The notes: generated from the sequence alone by a model not told the origin. A stretch of 43,047 nt of DNA from JAEZFI01 sp044508215 (GCA_044508215.1 JBIQID010000009.1:1-43047), one strand, 5' to 3'. Shown: positions 17,182 to 25,084, counted from the first letter of the stretch. Made by a program: numbers and translations.

Positions 17182-18120
17182 ATGAGTGGACCTGTGACTT
17201 CGGTGGATGCGGGACCGGTGCCTGCGGGGGACGATCCGGGCGAGTGCGAGCTGGAGGTGACCGCCGGCCGCGAGGCGGCGGTGGGTGCCATGACGGTGAA
17301 CCGGGTGCTGCCTCGGCGAGCGCGGCGCATGGTCAGCTCCTGGTGCTTCGTCGACCAGTTCGGGCCCACGCAGGTCCCGGAGGGCGGCGGCATGTCCGTC
17401 GGCCCGCACCCGCACATCGGGTTGCAGACCGTGACGTGGCTGGTGCACGGCGCGGTGCTCCACCGCGACAGCCTCGGTTCCGAACAGGAGATCCGGCCCG
17501 GCCAGCTGAACCTCATGACCGCCGGGCAGGGCGTGTCGCACTCGGAGGAGCCGGTCGGCGGGTACTCCGGCGACTTCCAGGGGGTGCAGCTCTGGGTGGC
17601 CCAACCGGAGGGCACCCGCCACGGCGCGCCGGCCTTCGAGCACCTCGACCAGCTGCCGGTCGCTGAGGTGGACGGCGGCGAGCTCACCGTCCTCGTGGGC
17701 CGCTACCTGGGCGCCGCGTCCCCCGCTCGGGCCGACACCGAACACTTGGGGGTCGAGCTCAGGCTCGGGCCCGGTCGCACCACGCTCCCCCTGGACCCCG
17801 CGCACGAGTACGCGGCGGTGGCGCTCAGCGGATCGGTCTCGGTGGGGCCCCACCACCTCACCCCCGGCCACCTGGGGTACCTCGGCACCGGGCGTGACGA
17901 GTTGCCGCTCGACGTCGCCGAGCCCACCCGCCTGCTGCTCCTCGGCGGCGAGCCGTTCCCGGAGAGGATCCTCATGTGGTGGAACTACGTGGGCCGCACC
18001 CAGGACGAGATCACCGCAGCACACGCCGACTGGAGCGCGGAGACTGAGCGGTTCGGCCAGGTGGCGTCGACGCTCGACAGGATCCACACCGGGCCGCCTC
18101 CGTGGGCAACCGCCCGCTGA
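17182..18120 (+). CDS. Pirin family protein
   Basis: 312-residue bicupin. The metal-binding cluster of the N-terminal cupin is visible: HPHIGLQTVTW supplies two His, and MTAGQGVSHSEE a further His and Glu. FVDQFGPTQ and LGSEQEIRPGQLN are also family-typical. Pirins are iron-binding proteins; some have quercetin dioxygenase activity and others modulate redox enzymes or regulators, so the role here is open. ATG 17182 follows GAGGAGAG. It diverges from the DUF7064-like gene across 112 bases and precedes the crtO-like gene by 18 bases, probably in one transcript. Confidence 0.9.
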   Translation: MSGPVTSVDAGPVPAGDDPGECELEVTAGREAAVGAMTVNRVLPRRARRMVSSWCFVDQFGPTQVPEGGGMSVGPHPHIGLQTVTWLVHGAVLHRDSLGSEQEIRPGQLNLMTAGQGVSHSEEPVGGYSGDFQGVQLWVAQPEGTRHGAPAFEHLDQLPVAEVDGGELTVLVGRYLGAASPARADTEHLGVELRLGPGRTTLPLDPAHEYAAVALSGSVSVGPHHLTPGHLGYLGTGRDELPLDVAEPTRLLLLGGEPFPERILMWWNYVGRTQDEITAAHADWSAETERFGQVASTLDRIHTGPPPWATAR

Positions 18121-18138
18121 CCGCCGAGGGGCCCCAAC

Positions 18139-18630
18139 GTGATCGTGGGTCTGCCCGATGGGTGGGCGGTGCTGCTGTCGTCCCTCGCCTGGGCGGCGGT
18201 CAGCGGTGCCGTGGGCTGGCGGGCGATCCACTGGTCGGCTGAGCGCCTGTCCCGGACCGGCCCGATCACCACCGGCCGCAGGTGGGAGCGAGACGGCGAG
18301 GTCTGGCAGCGGTGGTTGCGGGTGCGTTCCTGGAAGGACCGGATCCCGGAGGCGGGTGGCTTCTTCGACGGTGGCCGGTCGATGCGACACGTCGGGCCCC
18401 CGGGTGTCGGGGCGCTCGGGGCCTTCCGGCGCGACACGGTGCGCGCCGAGCGGGTGCACTGGCTGATCCTGGCGTCGACGCCGCTGCACCTCGCCTGGTG
18501 CCGACCCACGGTGTTCGCCGGCATGGCCGCGTTCGGCGTGCTGTTCAACGCTCCGTTCATCGTGGTGCAGCGGTACAACCGGGGTCGGCTCGACCGGATC
18601 CTCCGGCGAGCGGCGCAGCGGGTGGGCTGA
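18139..18630 (+). CDS. crtO: CrtO-type glycosyl-carotenoid acyltransferase
   Basis: 163-residue membrane protein matching the staphylococcal CrtO family (glycosyl-4,4'-diaponeurosporenoate acyltransferase), which attaches a fatty acid to the sugar of a carotenoid glycoside. Shared landmarks: WQRWLRVRSWKDRIPE near residue 55, RRDTVRAERVHW in the middle and FNAPFIVVQRYNRGRLDRIL at the end. Two to three hydrophobic helices are evident. GTG 18139 is the first start after pirin; translation might begin at the GTG two codons on. It converges on the crtQ-like gene (18-base gap), so the glycosyl and acyl steps lie side by side on opposite strands. The actual substrate could be another glycolipid. Confidence 0.82.
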   Translation: MIVGLPDGWAVLLSSLAWAAVSGAVGWRAIHWSAERLSRTGPITTGRRWERDGEVWQRWLRVRSWKDRIPEAGGFFDGGRSMRHVGPPGVGALGAFRRDTVRAERVHWLILASTPLHLAWCRPTVFAGMAAFGVLFNAPFIVVQRYNRGRLDRILRRAAQRVG

Positions 18631-18648
18631 CGGGAAGACGCCGTCGGG

Positions 18649-19734
18649 TCAGGTTCGCCCGAGCGGCACGGTGCGACCGCTCCAGCGGACGCGCTTCGTG
18701 ACCACCGTGTTGAACGTGGAGCGCGCCACCACCGCCACGAAGAACGCCACGAGGGCCGGCCACGCCACAGCCGCCGCACCGAAGCGGCCGACGGCCCGGC
18801 CGAGGAGCGCCACCTGCGCGGTGACGGCCAGGTAGAGCACCCCCGTCGTCGCGAGGTGGTCGCTGGCCCACGGCGCGATCGCCACCCGAGCAGCCACGGT
18901 GAGCAGCGCGGCGATCCACAGCGCGATGCAGATCGCCCGGACGAGCGGCGTGCGGGCAGCGCCGGTGGCGATGTTCTTCGACCAGCCCTCCACCACCCCA
19001 CGCGCGCTGCGGTACATCCGGAACCGCACCTGGTCGGCGCCACCGACGCACGTCACGTCGACGCCGTGCTCACGGCACCGGGCGGCGAGCGCCAGGTCCT
19101 CCGCCACGTCCCCTGCCACCGAGGCGTGACCACCGATCTGCCGGTGGTCCTGCCGAGAGATCGCGAGGCACGGGCCGGCAGCGCCCCACTCGTGCTTGGG
19201 CGGGAACGCCGACGCGACGCCGAGGCCCATCACGGCCACCACGTTGAAGACGAGTGACAGCGACTCGGACGCCGAGCCGATGTCGTGGCGCGGTTGCACC
19301 GACACCAGGCCGCCGCGTCGCTGCCAGGTCGCCAGCACGTCGCCGAGCGCCTCGGGGGCCAGGCGGACGTCCGCGTCCAGGAACACGAGCAGCTCACCGG
19401 TCGCAGCATCGGCCCCGACGGAGCACGCCCAGCTCTTCCCGGTCCATCCCGGTGGGCGGTCGGGCGCGGTGAGCACCTCGGTCCCGGGGAACCGGCGTGC
19501 GCAGTCGGCCGTGCCGTCGCTCGACGCGTCGTCGACGACCACCACCTGGTCAGCCGGGCGTGACTGGCCGGCCAGGTCGGCGAGGAGGAGCGGAAGGCGA
19601 TCCACCTCGTTCCGGGCGGGGATCACCACGCTCACCCGCGTCGAAGGTGGTGTCGCGCTCCGGTCGAGCCGGGGCATGCGCCACAGGAGCAGCCATCCGA
19701 GCGACCAGCCCACCACCACCAGGACGGTGCTCAC
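18649..19734 (-). CDS. crtQ: CrtQ-type carotenoid glycosyltransferase (GT2)
   Basis: 361-residue membrane glycosyltransferase. An N-terminal anchor helix is followed by VSVVIPARNEVDRL, VVVDDASSDGTAD and FLDADVRLAPEAL (the DXD-type nucleotide-sugar site), then LVSVQPRH, PGWTGKSWAC earlier, and FRMYRSARGVVEGWSKNIATGA, the Q/RXXRW-like region. Four helices close the protein, which ends VRWSGRTVPLGRT, like the WKGR end of S. aureus CrtQ. CrtQ glycosylates diaponeurosporenoic acid in staphyloxanthin synthesis. GTG 19734 is preferred because it begins the anchor helix and sits 16 bases after the ABC ATPase stop. It is the last gene of a five-gene run headed by a B12 photoreceptor-like regulator. 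Substrate is inferred. Confidence 0.83.
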   Translation of the reverse strand: MSTVLVVVGWSLGWLLLWRMPRLDRSATPPSTRVSVVIPARNEVDRLPLLLADLAGQSRPADQVVVVDDASSDGTADCARRFPGTEVLTAPDRPPGWTGKSWACSVGADAATGELLVFLDADVRLAPEALGDVLATWQRRGGLVSVQPRHDIGSASESLSLVFNVVAVMGLGVASAFPPKHEWGAAGPCLAISRQDHRQIGGHASVAGDVAEDLALAARCREHGVDVTCVGGADQVRFRMYRSARGVVEGWSKNIATGAARTPLVRAICIALWIAALLTVAARVAIAPWASDHLATTGVLYLAVTAQVALLGRAVGRFGAAAVAWPALVAFFVAVVARSTFNTVVTKRVRWSGRTVPLGRT

Positions 19735-19750
19735 CGGTCTCGCCCCGGGT

Positions 19751-20470
19751 TCACCCCTCGACCACCCCGTCCTCGATCTCGACCGTGCGGTCGGCGTACT
19801 GGGTGATCCGCGAGTCGTGCGTGACGATGATCGCCGCGGTGCCACGCTGCTTCATCTCGTCGCGGATCAGCTTCACGACCTGCTCGCCCAGGTGGGAGTC
19901 GAGGGCAGAGGTCGGCTCGTCGAAGAGGACGAGGCCCGGGTCGTTCATCAGCGCCCGGCCGATCGCCACGCGCTGCTTCTGACCACCGGAGAGCTGGTCG
20001 GGCAGGTTGCCGGCCCGGTCGGCGAGGCCCAGCTCCTCGAGCAGCTGCTCAGCTCGCTCCTTCGCTGCCTTCCGGTCGCCGTTGCGGCCGGCCAGCTCGG
20101 CGATCACCAGCAGGTTCTCCCGGGCGGTGAGGAACGGCACCAGGTTCACCGACTGGAAGACGAACCCCACCGACGTGCGCCGGAAGTCGGTCAGCTCCTT
20201 GGACGAGAGGTCGGAGATGTCCCGACCTGCGACCACGACCTTCCCCTCGGTGGGGCTCAACAGCCCGCCGGCGATCGAACAGAGGGTCGTCTTGCCCGAT
20301 CCGGACGGGCCCACGAGCGCCACGATCTCGTCGCTCGCGATGGTGAGGTCGGCCCGATCGAGCGCCACGGCTTCGTCGTCGCCCATCGGGTACGTCTTCC
20401 GGACACCTTCCATCCGCAGTGCCGGCTCGTTCTGCTCCACCTGTCCTCCGTTGCTCCGCTCGTCGCCCAT
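19751..20470 (-). CDS. ABC exporter ATPase, LolD/MacB-type
   Basis: 239-residue ATPase of the lipoprotein/macrolide-exporter class that drives FtsX-like permeases. Walker A GPSGSGKTT, Q-loop GFVFQSVNLVPFLTA, signature LSGGQKQRVAIGRAL, Walker B LVLFDEPTSALD and H-loop VTHDSRI are complete. ATG 20470 shares one base with the permease stop (TGATG, 20468-20472), which decides the start over longer in-frame options. In this class movement is usually mechanical (extracting lipids or peptides from the outer leaflet or activating wall enzymes) rather than classical transport. Confidence 0.92.
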   Translation of the reverse strand: MGDERSNGGQVEQNEPALRMEGVRKTYPMGDDEAVALDRADLTIASDEIVALVGPSGSGKTTLCSIAGGLLSPTEGKVVVAGRDISDLSSKELTDFRRTSVGFVFQSVNLVPFLTARENLLVIAELAGRNGDRKAAKERAEQLLEELGLADRAGNLPDQLSGGQKQRVAIGRALMNDPGLVLFDEPTSALDSHLGEQVVKLIRDEMKQRGTAAIIVTHDSRITQYADRTVEIEDGVVEG

Positions 20471-21576
20471 CACGCTCCGATCGCCGCCGCAGGGTCCACG
20501 CGGAGCACCCTCCGCAGGGAGAACGCGCACCCGATCACCGAGGCGACGAGCAGCAGCGCTCCACTCAGCACGAGGCGTCCCGGCGAGATGGTGAACGGGA
20601 TCGACCCTTCAGGGATCAGCGCCGCGAGCGCCACGGCCAGCGCGGCCCCGATCGACGACGCCACCACCGTGACCACCAGGGCTTGTGCCATCACGCCGGC
20701 GAACAAGGTCCTGCTGGACGCGCCCACGGCCTTCAACACGCCGTAGAGGGCGACCCGCTCCACCGTGACCAGTGCGAAGAACAGCGCGACCACCACCAGC
20801 GCCACCAGCACGGTGACGCCGATGATCTGGTTGAACGTCGAACGCTGCTGCTCGACGCCGGGGATCGCCTCGATCGCCTCGTCGAGGGTGAGCGCCTCGA
20901 CGGCGTCGTCGGTGGCCTCCTCGATGGCGGCGACGGTGTCCTCGGGGCTGCCGGTCCCGCGCACGACCAGGGCCTGCACCGACCCGTCGGACGCCTGGCC
21001 CGGGCGGAGCGCCTCGGTGACCTCGCGCCAGGTCTCGATCGATCCCCAGAGGGAGGCCTGCCCGGAGTACTGCGTGTCCTCGACGAGGCCGACGACCTCC
21101 ACCGGCACCCTGCCGGCGCCCAGGAGGAGGACGTCACCCTCACCGACGCCGTCCGCGGTGATCGAGGCGTCGGCGACCACCTGGCCACGCGCAGGTGGTT
21201 CGGCCGGCAGGCCGCGCGGCGCCAGCTCGTAGCCGATCACCACCGTCGAGATGAGGTCCCGGGTGTCGGGGTCGTCCTCCGGCCGAGCAGCCACCTGGAG
21301 GGTGCCGAGCGCCCCCACCGCCTCGATGCCGTCGGCGCGCTCGGCTGCCTCGCGGACCTCGGGGGTGATGCGGCTGCGCGGGAGCGACCGGCGCGCCGAG
21401 CTGGAGTAGGCCACGACGTCGGCCTCCTGGGCGCGGTAGGCGCCGGTGGACGAGTCGAGCAGGCCGTCGAGCAGGCCCCCGAGGAACATCAGCAGCACGG
21501 CGATGAGGGCGAGGATCGCTGTGGCGACCACGAACCGCCCCGGACGGCGACGGAGCTCTCTGAGTGCGAGCCTCAC
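20470..21576 (-). CDS. FtsX-like ABC permease (second)
   Basis: 368 residues in the four-helix FtsX/MacB topology: LALRELRRRPGRF then helix 1 (FVVATAILALIAVLLMFLGG), a large extracytoplasmic domain of about 200 residues with MacB-core-like features, and three C-terminal helices beginning after QQRSTFNQIIGVTV, with the coupling loop YGVLKAVGASSRTLF. It ends DPAAAIGA, the usual motif. GTG 21576 overlaps the stop of the first permease as GTGA (21573-21576). The two permeases presumably form a heterodimer. Confidence 0.87.
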   Translation of the reverse strand: MRLALRELRRRPGRFVVATAILALIAVLLMFLGGLLDGLLDSSTGAYRAQEADVVAYSSSARRSLPRSRITPEVREAAERADGIEAVGALGTLQVAARPEDDPDTRDLISTVVIGYELAPRGLPAEPPARGQVVADASITADGVGEGDVLLLGAGRVPVEVVGLVEDTQYSGQASLWGSIETWREVTEALRPGQASDGSVQALVVRGTGSPEDTVAAIEEATDDAVEALTLDEAIEAIPGVEQQRSTFNQIIGVTVLVALVVVALFFALVTVERVALYGVLKAVGASSRTLFAGVMAQALVVTVVASSIGAALAVALAALIPEGSIPFTISPGRLVLSGALLLVASVIGCAFSLRRVLRVDPAAAIGA

Positions 21577-22697
21577 AGCGCGGCTCCCCCGGTGGTGGCC
21601 GCGATCGGCTGGATGCGGAGCACCCGTCGCAACGAGACGAGCGCGCTGAGCAGGCCGAGCACGACGAGCACCGTGGCCCACACCGCCACGACGGTGCCGT
21701 CGAAGCGCAGCGGCAGGCTGCCCACCCGCAGCGAGGACACGGGGAGGAACAGCGCGACGCCCACGGCGATGCCGACCACGAGGACCACCGCCACCTGCGT
21801 GAGCAGTGATCGGGCGAGCACCGCCGGTCGCGCGCCCACCGCCCGTAGAAGGGTCAGCGCACGTGCCTTCTGCAGCGTGAGGATCAGGAAGAACAGGCCC
21901 GTCACGAGGGGCACCACCAGCGCGTAGAGGAGGAAGATCACCTGGAACGACTGCTGCACCTGCGCCACGCCGGGCGACTCGTCGGCCGCCTCCTCCCTGG
22001 TGAGCGCTTCCACGTCGGCCACCTCGCCCCCGATGCGCGACGCGAGCGCCGCGGCGCCGGTGCCCTCCTCCGGCACCACGCCGAGAGCGTTCGGGATGCC
22101 CACCGGTGCGTCGGGGTTCACGGCCTTGGCTGCGGCAGCCGCTGTCTCGGGGTCGGTGAACAGGGTCGGGGTCACGTTCAGTTGCACCTGGGGTGCCAAG
22201 CCGACGACGGTCAGCGTCGCGGGCTGGGCGCCCGGCGCCCCAGCCACGACCTCCACCTCGTCGCCGACCTCGAAGTCCACGTCGCTGCCCACGGCCTCGC
22301 CCGGTGCCGAGGGGCGACGCCCATCGCTCAGCTCGAGCGGCACGAACACCTCGCCGTCGGCGGTGCCGATGATCGAGGCGTCGGACTGCTCGCCGCCGTC
22401 GATCCGCACGGTGAACGTCCCCTGGGTGACCGGGACGGCAGCTGCGACGCCGTCCACCGCCGCCACGCCCTCGACCTGTTCGGGGGTGATGCGGCTGGCC
22501 TGGAGCGTGCGCTGCCCGTCGACGCTGAACACCACGACGGGCGCGGTCTGGTTGCGGACGCCACCGACGAAGGCGGTGATCAGCGCGTCCTGGAGCGCCT
22601 GTTGGAAGAGGATGAGGAAGACCAGCAGCGCCACCGACCCGGCGAGGAGCACGAACCTGCCCCAGGCGCGACGGATCTCGGTCAGGGCGAGGAACAT
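21573..22697 (-). CDS. FtsX-like ABC permease (first)
   Basis: 374 residues, same topology as its partner: MFLALTEIRRAWGRF, helix 1 (VLLAGSVALLVFLILFQQAL), a roughly 220-residue extracytoplasmic domain, then three helices with coupling segment ARALTLLRAVGARPAVLARS and C-terminus RRVLRIQPIAATTG. The extracytoplasmic domain differs clearly from that of the second permease, supporting a heterodimer. ATG 22697 follows a strong ribosome site GGAAGGAGGAG. It begins 37 bases after the regulator gene, so the regulator and exporter are likely one transcript. Confidence 0.87.
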   Translation of the reverse strand: MFLALTEIRRAWGRFVLLAGSVALLVFLILFQQALQDALITAFVGGVRNQTAPVVVFSVDGQRTLQASRITPEQVEGVAAVDGVAAAVPVTQGTFTVRIDGGEQSDASIIGTADGEVFVPLELSDGRRPSAPGEAVGSDVDFEVGDEVEVVAGAPGAQPATLTVVGLAPQVQLNVTPTLFTDPETAAAAAKAVNPDAPVGIPNALGVVPEEGTGAAALASRIGGEVADVEALTREEAADESPGVAQVQQSFQVIFLLYALVVPLVTGLFFLILTLQKARALTLLRAVGARPAVLARSLLTQVAVVLVVGIAVGVALFLPVSSLRVGSLPLRFDGTVVAVWATVLVVLGLLSALVSLRRVLRIQPIAATTGGAAL

Positions 22698-22734
22698 CGA
22701 CTCCTCCTTCCCGCTCGCGGTGCTCCGCAGTAGC

Positions 22735-23661
22735 TCACCGTCGCTCCTCTCCCGACGGCGGCCGGGACGACGCGAGGTCCTCCACCACCGCCAGCAGCTC
22801 CGGGAGGGTCGAGGTCCGGTGGTCGGCACCCACCCGCTCCGCGACCGGCGCCGCCACCGCCGCTCCGCCCACCACGACCGGGCACCCGACCTCGGAGCGG
22901 ACGTGATCGATGGCCTCCGCCAGCTCGGCCTCGGACCTCTCGTCGAGTGAGGTCGTAGCGCAGAACCCGACGCAGACCAGCCGATCGGCCGACGCTGCGG
23001 CCCGCCACGCCTGGTCGGCCGGGAGGTCGGCACCGAGGTCGACCACGGTGAAGCCGCCCTGGCGCAGCACCTCGGAGGCGAGTGCGGTGGGGAGGCCGTG
23101 CTGGTCTCCCGGCGCTGCGGCGACGACCACGGCGCCGCGGGTCCGGCCGCGACGCCGGCCGGCTGCGCCCATGCGACCCAACAGGCGCATCGCCACCACG
23201 CTCGCCCGGTGCTCCTCGCCGACGGAGGTCGTCCCGGCCTCCCAGCGATCGCCGATCGTGTGCATGGCACCGGAGAGGGTGCGGATCACCAGGCCGATCG
23301 GGTCGTCGGCGCGCATGCGCATGTCGTCGAGGATGCGCCACGCACCCTCCTCGTCCCCGCCCTGCAGTCGATCGGCCAGGCGCTCGACGATGCCGGCGGG
23401 CAGCGCAGCCCGCTTCCTCCGCGGCCGGGGACGCGAACGGTCCGCCACGAACTGATCGAGGTCGGACGGCTCGACCCACCACCGACCACCGTCCTGTCGC
23501 GCCTGCAGCAGGCCCGTGCGCACGTAGCGGTAGGCGGTCATGTAGTGCACGCCCAGCCGCCGCGCGACGTCCTCCAGGCCGATCGGCTCGTCGCTCTGAG
23601 GTGGGTCTGAGGTGTCGTCCACGGGGGGCTCCATCGAGGTTCCGGGAAGGTTCCTCGTCAC
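22735..23661 (-). CDS. CarH/LitR-like B12-binding photoreceptor repressor
   Basis: 308 residues. An N-terminal excisionase/MerR-like helix-turn-helix (IGLEDVARRLGVHYMTAYRYV, then GRWWVEPSDLDQF) is joined by a charged linker to a four-helix B12-cap and a Rossmann B12 domain. The cap contains W140-x9-E150-H151, the Wx9EH signature of CarH-type light sensors, and the Rossmann domain has D186-Q-H188 in PGDQHGLP, matching the (E/D)xH lower-ligand motif, with VVDLGADLP and VVVGGAAVAAP following. CarH proteins repress carotenoid genes in the dark with adenosylcobalamin and release DNA when light breaks the Co-C bond. GTG 23661 is the longest start; ATG 23634 is equally possible. It heads the exporter-crtQ run. 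Confidence 0.82.
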   Translation of the reverse strand: MTRNLPGTSMEPPVDDTSDPPQSDEPIGLEDVARRLGVHYMTAYRYVRTGLLQARQDGGRWWVEPSDLDQFVADRSRPRPRRKRAALPAGIVERLADRLQGGDEEGAWRILDDMRMRADDPIGLVIRTLSGAMHTIGDRWEAGTTSVGEEHRASVVAMRLLGRMGAAGRRRGRTRGAVVVAAAPGDQHGLPTALASEVLRQGGFTVVDLGADLPADQAWRAAASADRLVCVGFCATTSLDERSEAELAEAIDHVRSEVGCPVVVGGAAVAAPVAERVGADHRTSTLPELLAVVEDLASSRPPSGEERR

Positions 23662-23667
23662 ACACTA

Positions 23668-23698
23668 TTGCATTTGGCTAATTTAGTGCTAAATATTT
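23668..23698. promoter_or_regulatory. Divergent promoter with two 11-bp direct repeats
   Basis: In this unusually AT-rich gap, TTGCAT (23668-23673) and TAAATA (23690-23695) form a sigma70-like promoter with a 16-base spacer reading towards the fasciclin gene. The repeats GCTAATTTAGT (23677-23687) and GCTAAATATTT (23688-23698) share GCTAA exactly 11 bases apart, one in the spacer and one over the -10. Thermus CarH is known to bind tandem 11-bp repeats overlapping a promoter, so this is a candidate operator for the adjacent regulator, acting on both directions. Confidence 0.6.
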
Positions 23699-23738
23699 CT
23701 GGACCGGATCCCCCCGGCACAGACAGCAGGAGACAGCC

Positions 23739-24467
23739 ATGAAGAACACGACCCGCCGCTACTGGGCGATCGCGCTGGCGGTGCCGGCCCTCGCCCTCGC
23801 TGGGTGCAGCGACGACGGCGCCACGGCGTCCGAGGACGGCAACACCCCCACCACCGAGGTGGAGGAGACCACCACCACCGAGGAGGAGACNNNNNNNNNN
23901 NNNNNNNNNNNNNNNNNNNNNNNNNNNNNNNNNNNNNNNNNNNNNNNNNNNNNNNNNNNNNNNNNNNNNNNNNNNNNNNNNNNNNNNNNNACCACCACCG
24001 AGGAGGAGACGACCACCACCGAGGCAGCAGCCGAGGAGGCGGACATCGTCGACACGGCCAGCGAGGCCGGCGGGTTCACGACCCTCCTGACCGCCGTGAA
24101 GGCGGCAGGGCTGGAGGACACGCTCCGCGGCGACGGCCCCTTCACGGTGTTCGCCCCCACCGACGAGGCGTTCGCAGCGCTCCCGCCCGGGACGCTCGAC
24201 ACGCTCCTCGCCGATCCCTCCGGTCAGCTGACCTCGATCCTCACGTACCACGTGGTCCCCGGTGAGGTCCTCGCCGCGGACGTGGGCGGCCTCGACGGGA
24301 AGGACGTCGAGACCGTGAGCGGCGCGACCTTCAAGGTCCAGGTCACCGACGGCGGCGTCCAGCTCGTCGACGGCGCCGGCAACGCCGTCAACGTGGTCAC
24401 CACCGACGTGCAGGCCTCGAACGGCGTGATCCACGTGATCGACGCGGTGCTCCTCCCCGCAGGCTGA
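23739..24467 (+). CDS. Fasciclin-domain (FAS1) lipoprotein, interrupted by N gap
   Basis: Signal peptide with lipobox ALAGC (Cys23) followed by a Thr/Glu-rich linker (TTTEEE repeats) and one FAS1 domain. Its two conserved boxes are PFTVFAPTDEAFAALP and ILTYHVVPGEV, and it ends NGVIHVIDAVLLP. FAS1 domains mediate adhesion or bind ligands; in some bacteria they are envelope proteins of unknown role. 100 N occupy the linker with the same 20 bases on each side, so the length is uncertain but the frame is kept. Ribosome site CAGGAGA precedes ATG 23739. It diverges from the CarH-like gene and shares its promoter region. Confidence 0.88.
   Translation: MKNTTRRYWAIALAVPALALAGCSDDGATASEDGNTPTTEVEETTTTEEEXXXXXXXXXXXXXXXXXXXXXXXXXXXXXXXXXXTTTEEETTTTEAAAEEADIVDTASEAGGFTTLLTAVKAAGLEDTLRGDGPFTVFAPTDEAFAALPPGTLDTLLADPSGQLTSILTYHVVPGEVLAADVGGLDGKDVETVSGATFKVQVTDGGVQLVDGAGNAVNVVTTDVQASNGVIHVIDAVLLPAG
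23891..23990. other. Scaffold gap of 100 N
   Basis: Exactly 100 N. The 20 bases before it (23871-23890) and after it (23991-24010) are identical and lie in a Thr/Glu codon repeat. Merging the copies removes 120 bases, which preserves the reading frame. Confidence 0.95.
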
Positions 24468-24492
24468 CCGCCACCCCCTGCCCTGCCCCCCA

Positions 24493-24539
24493 CCGACGTC
24501 GTGGCGCCCGGATCCCCCGTCCGGGTGCCGCGACGTCGG
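24493..24539 (+). terminator. 47-base hairpin after the fasciclin gene
   Basis: A 20-base arm (24493-24512) pairs with 24520-24539 over a 7-base loop. All 20 positions pair, two of them as G-U. It begins 26 bases after the fasciclin stop. No T-tract follows, so a rho-independent role is plausible but not certain. Confidence 0.55.
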
Positions 24540-24586
24540 CGCGTCCGGCTGCCGCTCCCCGACCGGCCGCTGGCTACCGTTCGGCG

Positions 24587-25072
24587 ATGCGACTCGACAG
24601 CACGATCGGCCGGGCGGTGCAGGCCATCGCCTCCAGCAGGTGGTTCGCACGGGTCGCTCCGGTGGTGGTGCCGCGGGTCGACCGGCTGACCCACCGCCTC
24701 ACCGGTGGCCGCTTCATGCTCACCGACCGGGGCCTCGTCCCGATGCTGGTGCTCACGGCGACGGGAGCGAAGAGCGGGCAGCCCCGCGAGGTGCCCCTCG
24801 CCTGCATGCCCGACGGCGACGGCCTCTACGTGATCGGCAGCAACTTCGGCCGCGCCGACCACCCCGCTTGGACCGCCAACCTGCTGGCCCATCCCGACGC
24901 CACCGTCTCGTTCGAGGGCGAGACCTTCCCCGTGACGGCACGGCTCCTCGACGCCGACGAGAAGGAGCAGCTCTGGCCGCGGATCCTCGAGGTGTGGCCG
25001 AGCTACCAGGTGTACACCGAGCGCAGCGGGAGGGACCTCAGGGTCTTCCGCCTGGAGCGCACCGACGGCTGA
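24587..25072 (+). CDS. Deazaflavin (F420)-dependent nitroreductase-family protein
   Basis: 161 residues of the Ddn/FDOR split-barrel family. GLVPMLVLTATGAKSGQPREVPL is the typical F420-phosphate-binding strand-turn, followed by YVIGSNFGRADHPAWTANLLAHPDATV and a C-terminal VYTERSGRDLRVFRLER. Mycobacterial relatives reduce quinones or nitroimidazoles with reduced F420. The natural substrate here is unknown. The ATG is preceded by TACCGT (24575-24580) at 6 bases without a ribosome site, consistent with a leaderless mRNA. Confidence 0.88.
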   Translation: MRLDSTIGRAVQAIASSRWFARVAPVVVPRVDRLTHRLTGGRFMLTDRGLVPMLVLTATGAKSGQPREVPLACMPDGDGLYVIGSNFGRADHPAWTANLLAHPDATVSFEGETFPVTARLLDADEKEQLWPRILEVWPSYQVYTERSGRDLRVFRLERTDG

Positions 25073-25084
25073 CGACCCGGCGGG

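Noticed and set aside
22735..23661. Methionine synthase or methyltransferase corrinoid protein
   Set aside because: It has an N-terminal DNA-binding helix-turn-helix and Wx9EH, fitting a CarH/LitR-like regulator rather than a methyl carrier.
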